Shown here: one piece after another, positions 43,727-53,264 of the stretch | How the letters are laid out: each line of letters starts with the position of its first letter | Numbering within the stretch: position 1 is the stretch's first letter | Source: Tetramitus jugosus | Lineage: Eukaryota; Heterolobosea; Eutetramitea; Acrasida; Vahlkampfiidae | Length of the DNA: 64,000 nucleotides | Direction of reading: 5' to 3' | Assembly (NCBI GenBank): GCA_937625935.1 | Contig: OW569375.1 | Span: forward strand, 1-64,000 | Program-made: the position numbers and the translations under genes | The notes under the pieces: model-generated | Seen by the model: only the letters and a program-made list of their open reading frames with translations | Databases searched by the model: none | What the model was told of the DNA's origin: nothing

Positions 43727-44682
43727 ATGAGACCACTGTTTCTCTTCGTCTGTTGTTGCCTTGTTGCTGTTCTTGTCTTTGCGACTCAAGTATCTGCATT
43801 GTTCCCTGGTTGTGATGTCATCAAGACAAAGAATGGGAAGCAAAAGTTCATGTGTGGGTCCAACGTGGAGCAAAAAAAGCTCTTGAGACAAAAGAAGCAA
43901 ACTTTGCGTCAGAGAGAGCACTTTGAAACCCATGATGACGGAAAAGTTTGTTATGTGAAAAGCACAAAGAATAGATGTTTTGGTGCTGTTGGTCCTGGTT
44001 GTTCTGTATGTTGTTATTGTTGTTATTTATTGTTGTGCGAAAGAGCTTTCATTTTCTGTTGGTTGTTGTTTTCTGTGTTTATTGGCTCATTTACATGTTG
44101 TTTGCTTTGTGTGTGATCATCTTTAGGGTGTCATTGTATCAATCTTTGATACCAATAGAAAAGTTATTCCTGGAACGAGAGATTTCACTCTCAAGGTGTC
44201 TGTTGGCAGTATTTTGCATGACAATTGTTGTTTGATGATGTCAAGAAAGGGAATTACTGGTCAAATGTGTAATATGAATGACCTGTTGGGCACAGAGGGA
44301 CCTTGCAGCAAGGAATGGCAAAAGGCTGTTACAAACACACTGGAAGGAGCGATGTGGGATCAGTAAGTTGACAAGTGTTTATTATTTGTAAGTGATTGAA
44401 GAGTCATTGTTTCTAACTCTTTTCATTGTTTAACAAATTTTTAGCAAATTTGAGCGATACTTGAGAGGTGATTACGATGAGGTTGGTTGTGAAGTACCAT
44501 CAAGAAAAGCTTCTCTTTATACCTATGGTAAGAAGAATAAGGAGATGTATGAGGGTATGGAAACTGAGATTACAAGACGCATGTGTGCTCCAGTGGCTAC
44601 AAAGCTTGATATCGAAGATGAACAATTCTGTTGCTCACAACAATTCGCTTCCAAGTCTTCCCAGCACGGAATCTGTGCATAA
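43727..44682 (+). CDS. Secreted cysteine-rich protein, unknown family
   Basis: Exons 43727-44005, 44127-44362 and 44445-44682 (introns of 121 and 82 nt, GTATGT..TTTAG and GTAAGT..TTTAG) give about 250 aa. A strong signal peptide ends near residue 25. About 17 Cys in the mature part suggest disulfide bonding: CDVIKTKNGKQKFMC, VCYVKSTKNRCFGAVGPGC, DNCC, MC, PC, and later RRMCAP and FCCSQQF. I recognise no domain. In-frame joining at all three exons, each open over its whole length, supports the model. Confidence 0.75.
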
Positions 44683-44921
44683 AGTCATGTTTACTTTTTG
44701 CTTATTCTTATAAGTTATTTGCCTCTTTATTCTTGAAAATATTAGATTTTGCATATCTTTTGGCAAACTCATGAACTCATAACAGATTCCCCACTGACCT
44801 TTTTCCTTGGTTGATCATCCGGTAGTTATACACCTTTGTTAACTACCAGAAATCATCAACAACATGCTGCTGTTGATGAATCACACACAAACACAGAGAA
44901 TCATTCACATAGCCAATCCAT

Positions 44922-45866
44922 CTAACTCGTCAGCGAATCCCTGCACAAATCATGAACCATCCTTAATCGATCTCTCTTCTCCTCTTCGTACTCGTAAACA
45001 TCTCGATCCACTTTTGTCTTCTCATAATGAGTCATCATGACCGATTTGCAACACTCCAACGCCTTCAACGAATCATACAATGACTTTACATACAACTGTG
45101 TCTCCTCATAACACAAACTCCGATTGAAATATCCGTGCGTGTATTCTCCGCCTCTCAACTCAATCGCCCGAGTGAAATCCCGAATGGCCTCCTCATGCCG
45201 ATTCGTTCGATAATAAATACTGCCACGATTATTGTGCGCCTGAACATCACAATTGTCCAACCGTATCACTGCAGAGTAATCTTCGAGTGCCAACTTGAAT
45301 TTTCCAGCAGAGACAAGTGCAACACCTCGATTATAGTATGCAAGAGCATATGTCGGGTCAATCTCAATGGCCATTCCATAATCTTGCAATGCATTCTCCA
45401 ATTGAGACAACATTCGATGTCTCAATGCTCGATTATTGAACACGAGAGCAGCCAACTTTGATCGATCAAGTGACATTTGAGTCAATTGATTGAGAATCAA
45501 TGTGAATCGATCGACTATAAACTGATCATTCGATTCCAAAGAGGATGATGAAGAAGATGACGATGGTCGAATCAAGTACAATTGACCAAATTCCAATAGG
45601 AGCATTTTGAGAGGAAAAAGTGAAAAATGATCATGTTTTTTGGCTCGTTCGAAATCATGAATCATTAATTGTGTTTGATCGGGTGGTAATTGAGCCATTG
45701 TACTCAGTTTTGTTCGGTTGAGCCGGTGAAGGTTCGTTGATGCGTCATTGACTTGATAAAGTGCGTTGAAAAAGGGTTGGGAGTGAGGTGATTGGAAGAT
45801 GAATTGGTGGTGGCGTTCTGGTAGTGGTGATGATAGTGATTGTCGTATGGAAGTCATGTATGACAT
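44922..45866 (-). CDS. TPR-repeat protein
   Basis: This is a 314-aa intronless protein. Tetratricopeptide repeats fill residues about 140-270: AALVFNNRALRHRMLSQLEN, ALAYYNRGVALVSAGKFKLA, VQAHNNRGSIYYRTNRHEEA, and a fourth around YTHGYFNRSLCYEETQ. The Asn-Arg-Gly/Ala core is typical. A poly-Ser run precedes them. TPR arrays bind partner peptides; no second domain is present to define a role. It is divergent from the small membrane protein gene at 46023. Confidence 0.85.
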   Translation of the reverse strand: MSYMTSIRQSLSSPLPERHHQFIFQSPHSQPFFNALYQVNDASTNLHRLNRTKLSTMAQLPPDQTQLMIHDFERAKKHDHFSLFPLKMLLLEFGQLYLIRPSSSSSSSSLESNDQFIVDRFTLILNQLTQMSLDRSKLAALVFNNRALRHRMLSQLENALQDYGMAIEIDPTYALAYYNRGVALVSAGKFKLALEDYSAVIRLDNCDVQAHNNRGSIYYRTNRHEEAIRDFTRAIELRGGEYTHGYFNRSLCYEETQLYVKSLYDSLKALECCKSVMMTHYEKTKVDRDVYEYEEEKRDRLRMVHDLCRDSLTS

Positions 45867-46022
45867 GAGTTGTTGTTGTTGTTTGCTTTTTAGGGGGTTT
45901 TTTGGGAAATTGTCAGGTGGAGTTCAAGCTGCAGTTGAAGTGCGAGAAAATCATCGAATTTTTGTAGGACTTTTTTCGAGCGGAGGACAAAAATCAAACA
46001 AGAAGAACTCTGATTGGAAAAA

Positions 46023-46289
46023 ATGGCGATAATGATGCCCACCACAGATCAACAGCAAGTTGAACAACAAGCATCGACATCCGTTTGGTCGCGGTTCAGG
46101 AAGACATTGTGGAACAAGACATTTTTGTTGGTTTTGATTCCCTTCTCTGGAGCTATTGGATCCATTTTGGGTGAATTTACAGTGCGAATGATTGGTCGAA
46201 CTTTGGGCTACGAAAAATGCATACAGGACTTTTGTCATACGGCGCCAAAGATTGTTCAAGTGAAGCAATTGACGCAACCAATCGATTGA
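46023..46289 (+). CDS. Small single-pass membrane protein
   Basis: The protein is 88 aa from the ATG at 46023. A Gln-rich N-terminus and a basic segment (WSRFRKTLWNK) precede one helix with small-residue spacing (VLIPFSGAIGSILGEF), then two Cys about five residues apart. This basic-then-helix layout fits a mitochondrial outer- or inner-membrane protein, but no family is recognised. Confidence 0.55.
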   Translation: MAIMMPTTDQQQVEQQASTSVWSRFRKTLWNKTFLLVLIPFSGAIGSILGEFTVRMIGRTLGYEKCIQDFCHTAPKIVQVKQLTQPID

Positions 46290-46414
46290 ATTCTCACCTG
46301 ATGAGATCAGTCTGCCAAGAAACGAAAAAAGCTTTTCCTTTCTTTCGTATAAATTACAATAAAAAAAACAAAAGGAGATCATTAATTTACAATCACTTTA
46401 AATTTCATTTTATT

Positions 46415-47509
46415 TTACTGTCCTAAAGCTTGGTCACGTACATCTGCTTCCATTGCTTTGAACTTGACATCCAGATTCAAATGTAATTCCTGGGACAAGT
46501 TTTGAATCAACTTTTGTACTTCGCTATCAATCATTTGAATCTTCTCTTCTTCTGTCAAATCCAGTGCCACTTCAGCATCACTCCTCTTGTTCGATGAAGC
46601 ATCATACGTGCAAATCACCTCTAAAGACGTTGGTTTTTGTTCGGCATGCGACTGAGTTGTATTGACCTCACTCTTATTTTCATCTACATTGTCTTCACTT
46701 CCTATTGATAGTGTTTCCTTTGTAGAGGAGCTATCCATTTTTTCTTGTTTCACCGTAGATGCTACTACTGCCGCTGTTGCATTCTGATTCAGTGGAGTTC
46801 TAGGCGTATTCATACTCAACTGATCATTATTAATAACATCATCAAACATTTGTGGCGGCAATCGATTATTCCGCCTTCGGAGTAACCAAGGCAACCGAAC
46901 ACTTGTTCCACAACAATTGACAATTTCTTCATCAGAGCTCGTATAGTCTTCCTCCTTATCATACAATGCCAAGTATTCCTTGACGGATTGCATGGCACTC
47001 ATCCAACTTTTCATCGAGTCGGGAGAACTTGCCAAAAATAGAACATTTTCCCTCAGAGGATGATAGACCATAAATGCAGTGGCTCTTCCAGTTTCTTCCT
47101 TTGCACTCCAAATGGACACCTTACTCAAGTTGATGATACCAGCTATTCGCTTGTCTTCCTTGTGATTCTTGTACACGAGAACAGAACGTTTCAGAATAAA
47201 GTAATAGGTTCGCCATATCGAAATGAAACCAAGTGTCGTTTGTCTCATTTTCAAGTAACCTGATTTGACAGTGTTTGTTTTTGTTTTTTTGTGATGAGAG
47301 TGGTGATGAGAAGTGGTCAGATGATGAGATGTCGAGGCATGATGTGAAGATGGTGAAGATGGTGATGAGGATGATTGTTGTTGTGTTTGTTGTAGGGGAA
47401 CATGAATGTAATTTTCAATGAGTTTGAGTGGTGGAGTGATGGTGAGCAGTGGCGTTTTTTCATTGTTGTTGCCATCATCATGGTCTTCATGATTGTCGTT
47501 GTGGTTCAT
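46415..47509 (-). CDS. PH-domain protein
   Basis: This is a 364-aa intronless protein. A disordered His/Ser/Thr-rich N-terminus leads to a pleckstrin-homology domain at residues about 80-180: SGYLKMRQ, then WRTYYFILKRSVLVYKNHKE, and a C-terminal helix with the conserved Trp (MKSWMSAMQSVKEY). PH domains bind phosphoinositides or proteins at membranes. The rest is Ser/Glu-rich with a final coiled helix (EEEKIQMIDSEVQKLIQNL). Confidence 0.85.
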   Translation of the reverse strand: MNHNDNHEDHDDGNNNEKTPLLTITPPLKLIENYIHVPLQQTQQQSSSSPSSPSSHHASTSHHLTTSHHHSHHKKTKTNTVKSGYLKMRQTTLGFISIWRTYYFILKRSVLVYKNHKEDKRIAGIINLSKVSIWSAKEETGRATAFMVYHPLRENVLFLASSPDSMKSWMSAMQSVKEYLALYDKEEDYTSSDEEIVNCCGTSVRLPWLLRRRNNRLPPQMFDDVINNDQLSMNTPRTPLNQNATAAVVASTVKQEKMDSSSTKETLSIGSEDNVDENKSEVNTTQSHAEQKPTSLEVICTYDASSNKRSDAEVALDLTEEEKIQMIDSEVQKLIQNLSQELHLNLDVKFKAMEADVRDQALGQ

Positions 47510-48498
47510 TCACTTCCTTTAGTTTCGAACGAGAAATGTGTGCACACCTCTGGTTGTTGCGTGTTTTGTTTTTTCTGATATTTTTGTATTTTGCTCAGTC
47601 GTTGCTTTTTGATATTTTCTTTCATGTGAAACTCCGAAAGTCGGCACAATGCTGTTGGAATTCATGCCAGTGAAGATATTGCTTGCACTGAAAGGAGCGA
47701 GTGGGAATAGGTGTGTGGTGAGGGAGTGCAAGAGAATACTTGTTAGAATAAGTTGCTTCTGTGAACTTATTATTATTCATCCCATTCTCCTTACGGACTC
47801 TTGTCGACGTGTTAAGGTCAATCCGCTTATGGTTGACACATGGACCCACTATGGCAGTGAGGAGAAATAACTAAAAAGTGACAAGACAAACCCCAAAAAT
47901 GAAGAGACCACGCTCTTGAAGAATCGTCTCTGACGGCTACACAGCTCTTGTCCACTTATCAGAGGGATTTACACATTCAAAAACAACAAATTAACATCAC
48001 AAGAGGATTCACACAACTATTAACTCCTTGTTGACCCTTGCTTCCCAACAAACTTATTGTATCCAAAAAAACAATCTCCTTGAGAATTTTTCCCGGTGAA
48101 CCAATCCCAAGAAAGACCAAAACTCAACCAAATCCAGATATACGGAGAAATAAGTACGGCAATTCCGTTCCCCATCGATTTTTTTTGCAAGCGAGTAACG
48201 AGTTGAATCCGTGACTGTCCATTCAGTAGAAACAACACAACCAACTACATCAAATCCTTCACCTCCAATAATTATTGGTATGTTTACTCTCTGTCACATG
48301 TGTGGAAGCCTGTCATTTCAACCACACATCCGTCCACTCCTCTTTTTTTGCCTTTTCGCTGCAAGAATAGCTCAGCTAACCAACCACACATCCGTTTTTG
48401 ACCACAACCACAACACACAAAAAATATTTTTTCAATCTCCTTGAAGACAACGAACACACCTTGTCAATAAACATCAACAATAAACAACAACAAAAAGA
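47510..48498. other. Gene-poor stretch, nearly 1 kb
   Basis: This lies between the divergent PH and F-box-JmjC genes. Short frames exist (for example an ATG-initiated 73-codon frame at 47649-47870), but none shows a motif or supporting splice sites. No RNA gene was recognised by eye. It is the longest unexplained stretch between intact genes in the window. Confidence 0.5.
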
Positions 48499-50157
48499 AT
48501 GACCCTTGCACAACTGATACAAAGGAAGCAACAACACAGAGAAGAACAACAACAAGATCAACCTCTGCCCTCTTATTTGAAACCCATTGACAGAGACAAG
48601 GGACTGGGACAACTCAAGGTCATTGAAGACCATGTCATGATCAACTTGTTGTTGCCTTGTTTGACCATACCTGAGATTTGTAAGCTTAGTCAAGTGTCTA
48701 GAACGATGCTTGTGCTCAGTGAGGACGATCGTCTCTGGAAACAGTTTACACTCAATCGATTTCTGGGAGAATTTTGGTTTGAAATCTCATGGAAGTACAC
48801 ATATGTGCACAACATGTTCTTGACTCAGAGAATGATGCAAGCACAGCAGCTACAGAATTCTGCTAATAATAATAATATTTCGTTTGCTAATACTCCGCCA
48901 ACACCTACGGCGGAGAAAGTAATAAGCTTGGCATCGTTGGAGAGTGCACCTCCACTGATACCAGAGAATCCGTTCAAGGGACAGACACATGGTCTCTATG
49001 CCAAATGGTCACGAAGCAATTTTGATATGAATCAAATGGTTTTACCATTTTCTCATCTTGATCGCCGTAACTGCATGACTCTGGAACAGTTTATCCGTGA
49101 GTATGCTTCGATACAGAAGCCTGTGATCATTACGGATGCAATGAACGATTGGAAGGCGTTCAAGGACTTTAAGAGCGACACCAAAGAGTACAAGGAATTC
49201 TTGTTGAGCGAGTATGGTAATGTGGCGTTCAAGACGGATGCCATGTGGATGTCTGATTGGCCACATTGGTCACCCACGTACAAGCGATACTTGGAGATGG
49301 ATCATCAGGAGTCTGTTGTGGAGAAGCGAAAGAAACCGAGTGAGGAGTTGCGTGCCTTGATGGACAAGCAACATCAAACCATTCGTATGCCACTCAAAAT
49401 GTACATGCACTATATGCAGAACAATAGGGACGAAGAACCCATTTATTTATTTGATGGAAAGTTTGGTGAACGTGCACCAGGGCTACTGGAAGACTACAAG
49501 GTACCAGACTATTTCCAAGAAGACTTTTTTGAGCAGTGTTTGCCACAGGACAAGAGACCTGACTTTAGATGGTTGGTCATGGGACCCAAGAGAAGTGGCA
49601 GTGCGTGGCACATGGACCCATACATGACATCTGCGTGGAATGCATTGATTTGTGGAGCAAAGAGATGGGCATTCTATCCTCAGGGTTATCTGTCGACAGA
49701 TTTGAAGGAACTGGTCGATGATGCACTCAAGGATAAGGAGCGTGAGATTGAAGAGGGATATGCCTCGGATGAGAATGACAAGAGCACTGTAAGAGCTGCA
49801 CCACTGCCTAATTATTTGCCTTGTTCAGAGCCATTGGAATGGTTGACCGAGGAGTACTTGGATGCTTGTGATGAGAACTTTAGGCCATGGGAGTGCATGC
49901 AATACCCTGGAGAGGTGTTGTTTGTGCCTAGTGGCTGGTGGCACATGGTTCTCAATGTGGATGACACCATTGCTGTCACTCAGAATTTTGTAAATACTCA
50001 AAACTTTGCTGCCGTTTTCCCTGACATCGAGAAGCGAGACAAGAATATGGCTGCTGCACTGAAACAGGGATTAATGGATAAGAATCGACAGGATTTGTTC
50101 TGGTTGCTCGAGCAAGCCAACAACGCCTCTTCACAACCTATGGAAGTTGATGAATAA
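48499..50157 (+). CDS. F-box / JmjC-domain oxygenase
   Basis: This is a 552-aa intronless protein. Residues about 45-90 form an F-box-like segment (LLPCLTIPEICKLSQVSRTM, then LWKQF). Residues about 190-510 are a JMJD6-like JmjC domain: QKPVIITDAM entry, iron ligands His and Asp in SAWHMDPYMTSAWNAL, 2-oxoglutarate Lys region GAKRWAFYPQG, and distal His in PSGWWHMVLN. JMJD6-type enzymes hydroxylate lysine or demethylate arginine in chromatin and splicing proteins. F-box plus JmjC also occurs in plants. A ubiquitin link through Skp1 is inference. Confidence 0.9.
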   Translation: MTLAQLIQRKQQHREEQQQDQPLPSYLKPIDRDKGLGQLKVIEDHVMINLLLPCLTIPEICKLSQVSRTMLVLSEDDRLWKQFTLNRFLGEFWFEISWKYTYVHNMFLTQRMMQAQQLQNSANNNNISFANTPPTPTAEKVISLASLESAPPLIPENPFKGQTHGLYAKWSRSNFDMNQMVLPFSHLDRRNCMTLEQFIREYASIQKPVIITDAMNDWKAFKDFKSDTKEYKEFLLSEYGNVAFKTDAMWMSDWPHWSPTYKRYLEMDHQESVVEKRKKPSEELRALMDKQHQTIRMPLKMYMHYMQNNRDEEPIYLFDGKFGERAPGLLEDYKVPDYFQEDFFEQCLPQDKRPDFRWLVMGPKRSGSAWHMDPYMTSAWNALICGAKRWAFYPQGYLSTDLKELVDDALKDKEREIEEGYASDENDKSTVRAAPLPNYLPCSEPLEWLTEEYLDACDENFRPWECMQYPGEVLFVPSGWWHMVLNVDDTIAVTQNFVNTQNFAAVFPDIEKRDKNMAAALKQGLMDKNRQDLFWLLEQANNASSQPMEVDE

Positions 50158-50186
50158 AATAAAAACTTCTATTGTACATTTATATT

Positions 50187-50705
50187 TCAAGTTGTTCGGT
50201 CTTTCCTAATATCCTCCACTCGTCTTGTATAATCTGGTTTGTATTCATTGTGGCTGTGTATTGTCTTGAGGTAGGAGTTATGCATTCCTTCCCAATCACT
50301 TTCTTCAACAAAGTTATCAGATTGGATATCACCAGGCACAGAATCCGAACTGCCATCATAGCAACTCTCCATCATGTGATTCACACTGTAGATTCCACCA
50401 AACAACTGTTCCTGTGTTGTGGATGTGTCAACACAATCTAATTCATTTTCAGTTTTCTTACTCATTGGATCATTCGAGCTACCAGTCTCAAATTCACTAG
50501 ATCTCAACACAGAAACCGGAAGTTGCTTCTCCTGTGTTTCACTCGGGAATTGAATCAATTCTTCTTTGATCTTACGCTCTTTGGGGAACAAGAGATTGAA
50601 CTGAGAACAGAAGGAAGAATAGCTCATATTGGTAAACGACATTTCATTTAGAACTTTCTTTTCTTCGCTCAACAACTCCACAGAAGCTTTCATCATTTGT
50701 TTCAT
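50187..50705 (-). CDS. Hypothetical acidic protein
   Basis: The protein is 172 aa from ATG 50705. It has a short helical N-terminus (MKASVELLSEEKKVLNEM) and a long Ser/Glu/Asp-rich, predicted disordered remainder. No domain recognised. It lies 110 nt from the divergent AAGAB-like gene and converges closely (29 nt) with the JmjC gene. Confidence 0.55.
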   Translation of the reverse strand: MKQMMKASVELLSEEKKVLNEMSFTNMSYSSFCSQFNLLFPKERKIKEELIQFPSETQEKQLPVSVLRSSEFETGSSNDPMSKKTENELDCVDTSTTQEQLFGGIYSVNHMMESCYDGSSDSVPGDIQSDNFVEESDWEGMHNSYLKTIHSHNEYKPDYTRRVEDIRKDRTT

Positions 50706-50815
50706 GCAACAAAGTTCTCTCAAGATTGATCCAAAAGAAAGAGCAACATATTTTCTTCAACACAAAATCGAAAAACAAAAACAACAACAGAAAACAAAAT
50801 CAATCCATCCAAACA

Positions 50816-51877
50816 ATGAATCACGTGCTCGTACTCCACTGCTGCAAGAATCAACAAGAATCACAACAACTACAACTACCACACCTTGGAAAATCAATCA
50901 TCAAACAATTATTGAACATTGATCAAAATTTGAATTTGCAAAAAAATGAAAAAATTGCTTGTTTTGATCATTTGATACAGACAAAGTACTATGACGCTAC
51001 ACTATCATTCTCACTGCTCACGTTGACTGTTGATTCCATTCTCAATGATAGTAGTGATCATTTGATGAACTCTCTTTTGAGTTTGAATCATCATGATAGT
51101 GGTGATGATGATGCATCGTCGAAATCATATCATCCACATGCTCTCATACTCACATTTGATGATGAAATGATGCATCGTGAGTGTGATCAATTGTCGCAAG
51201 CGCTCAACAAGTGCATTCAAATTTGCCGCTCAAAATTCCATCAAAATCTCGAAGTTTGCTTGTGTGTTAGTTTACAACACGTGAGCGACAGGGAAAATTT
51301 TTATGCCACGTTGAATGAGCTTACGATTGATGAACAGTTTGAACTGGTGAGACAACAACAGCAATCACAAGAGCTAACAGATGAAGAAGAAGAAGAAGCT
51401 AGTGACTCCATTTTTGAAGAAAAGTTTGGTAGTGATCGAGTATGGGAAGCTCTAAAGAGCACCATGTGGCCACACATGGACAAACCAACTCTTTCACAAC
51501 AACCACAACAAGCTCCAGTGTACTCTGATAACACTGGAGAAGAGTCTAGTCAACATGACAAGGAAATGTTAGCTTTGGAAGAGTTGATGAGTCAAGTGTT
51601 TCAAACAGAGGAAGATTTGGAGAGTGATGAAGAACAGTCGACAGAGCCACTAAAGAGCAGTCCTGTGGAGACGACGAGTACGACTCACGTGCCTGTGCAA
51701 CAAGAAAAGACAAAAACAGGAGCAAACGAGGTGGATGAGGCACAACAGTTTGATCAGTTGCTTCAGGCCATGTTGCACATGAGAAGGAATGCAGGTTCAA
51801 TGGTAGATCAAGATAGAAAGCAGAGAGCTGCTGATTTGGCCATGAGTTTGCTGTCCATGCTTGACGCTGAAAAATAA
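50816..51877 (+). CDS. AAGAB/p34-like adaptin-binding chaperone
   Basis: The protein is 353 aa; ATG 50816 is chosen because upstream codons lack ATG. The N-terminal half has a Ras-like layout with TKYYDATLSFS and a VWEALKSTMW segment as in AAGAB. The C-terminal helix FDQLLQAMLHMRRNAGSM followed by RKQRAADLAMSLL matches the conserved AAGAB C-terminus. AAGAB assists assembly of AP-1 and AP-2 clathrin adaptor complexes in the cytosol. The linker is Gln/Glu-rich and low complexity. Confidence 0.65.
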   Translation: MNHVLVLHCCKNQQESQQLQLPHLGKSIIKQLLNIDQNLNLQKNEKIACFDHLIQTKYYDATLSFSLLTLTVDSILNDSSDHLMNSLLSLNHHDSGDDDASSKSYHPHALILTFDDEMMHRECDQLSQALNKCIQICRSKFHQNLEVCLCVSLQHVSDRENFYATLNELTIDEQFELVRQQQQSQELTDEEEEEASDSIFEEKFGSDRVWEALKSTMWPHMDKPTLSQQPQQAPVYSDNTGEESSQHDKEMLALEELMSQVFQTEEDLESDEEQSTEPLKSSPVETTSTTHVPVQQEKTKTGANEVDEAQQFDQLLQAMLHMRRNAGSMVDQDRKQRAADLAMSLLSMLDAEK

Positions 51878-52144
51878 TTATACGTGTGATACCAGTTGTA
51901 TTCATACAAGAGACGTCCACAGCATTTGTAAAATAAAGAACTCCATCGTGTATTTGATGTTCTTGCTTGTTTAAACTCAACATCAAGTTCCACCGGGTTA
52001 CAAAATATTCTCGACTATTTATAACCCATTTTGCTGCGAGCCGACTTTGAGACAAAAAACAACAAAAACAAAAGCAGAACCATCCATTGTTCAACATTGT
52101 ACAACTAAGATCAAAAACCACCCACCAACATCATCATCAACAAA

Positions 52145-53092
52145 ATGGCAGACAAGAAACAAATCAAGATTAGAGTCAGAGGACCAAGCAGCCAATTCCT
52201 CATTGATGAACTCGACACTGAATCCACATTTGATCAATTGACATCTCTATTGGAACAAAAGTGTCCTGATGTTCTCGTCAATGAACAACAAATTCTCAAT
52301 GGATTCCCACCAAAAGGTAACAACACCATCTTTTTTGTATTATTATTATTATTGTATCTATTCATTAACAAAGCATGATTGGCTCACACAATTGAAAAAA
52401 AACAAACAAACACGTTTCCATATTCATTCACATATGTCACAGAGATTGTTGCGAGTGACCCAAGTCAAAAGCTAAGTGAACTCGGTATTAAAACAGGTGA
52501 TCAATTGACACTCAAGAAGAAGGGAACTCAAACAGGTATCATCCAGGGAAAGACTGATGGACCATACATTCCACCAAGTGACACTCGAGGCTATTTTGTC
52601 AGAAGAAACATGCCAGGTGACAACTCTTGTCTCTTCCACAGTTGTTCCTACGTGTTGGAGAATCGTTCACGAACGAAAGCAAAGCAACTGAGAGAACTGT
52701 GTGCACAGATTGTGTTGGATGATGCAAAAACGTACAATACTGCTTTCCTCGGCATGAACAATCACAATTATGTGAGCAGTATACTCGATCCAAATGCATG
52801 GGGTGGCGCAATCGAATTGTCCATTCTCAGCAAGTATTACAAGACTGAGATTGTTGCGTTCGATATTCAAACTACGAGAGAAGATCACTATGGCGAAGAT
52901 TTGAACTATAGCACGAGAGCACTTGTGTTGTACACTGGTAATCATTATGATGCGTTGGCTTTGGCCGGATTTGGTGGTGCAAGTGAATCTACGGATCAAG
53001 TCAGGTTCTCTAGCACTGACAAGAGTATTATGGAGAAGGCACGTGCCTACATTAAGGAAGAACATCAAAAGTACATGAGAGGTCAAAGATAA
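52145..53092 (+). CDS. OTU deubiquitinase, OTU1/YOD1-like
   Basis: Exons 52145-52316 and 52443-53092 (126-nt intron GTAACA...GTCACAG, phase 1) give about 273 aa. The N-terminal ~80 residues form a ubiquitin-like (UBX-like) fold (QIKIRVRGPS...LSELGIKTGDQLTL). The OTU domain follows: catalytic Asp and Cys in NMPGDNSCLFHS, and His in LYTGNHYDALAL. OTU1/YOD1 works with p97/Cdc48 in ER-associated degradation. The C-terminal C2H2 zinc finger of the yeast and animal proteins is absent: the protein ends shortly after a helix (EEHQKYMRGQR). Confidence 0.88.
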
Positions 53093-53264
53093 TCTCATCA
53101 TGCACACTCACACACTCACGCACACTGCCACCTGTCCAATATAAAATAATACGCACAACACCAACAGAAGCTTCCATTCAGAAAAAAAAATCTCCTCGCA
53201 CAAAAACATCTTTCGTTTCACACAAGAAGAAGCAAAAACAAAACAAAAAAAAACACATATCACG

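Noticed and set aside
47649-47870. 73-codon ATG-initiated frame
   Set aside because: No domain, signal or composition supports it; overlapped by equally long antisense frames.
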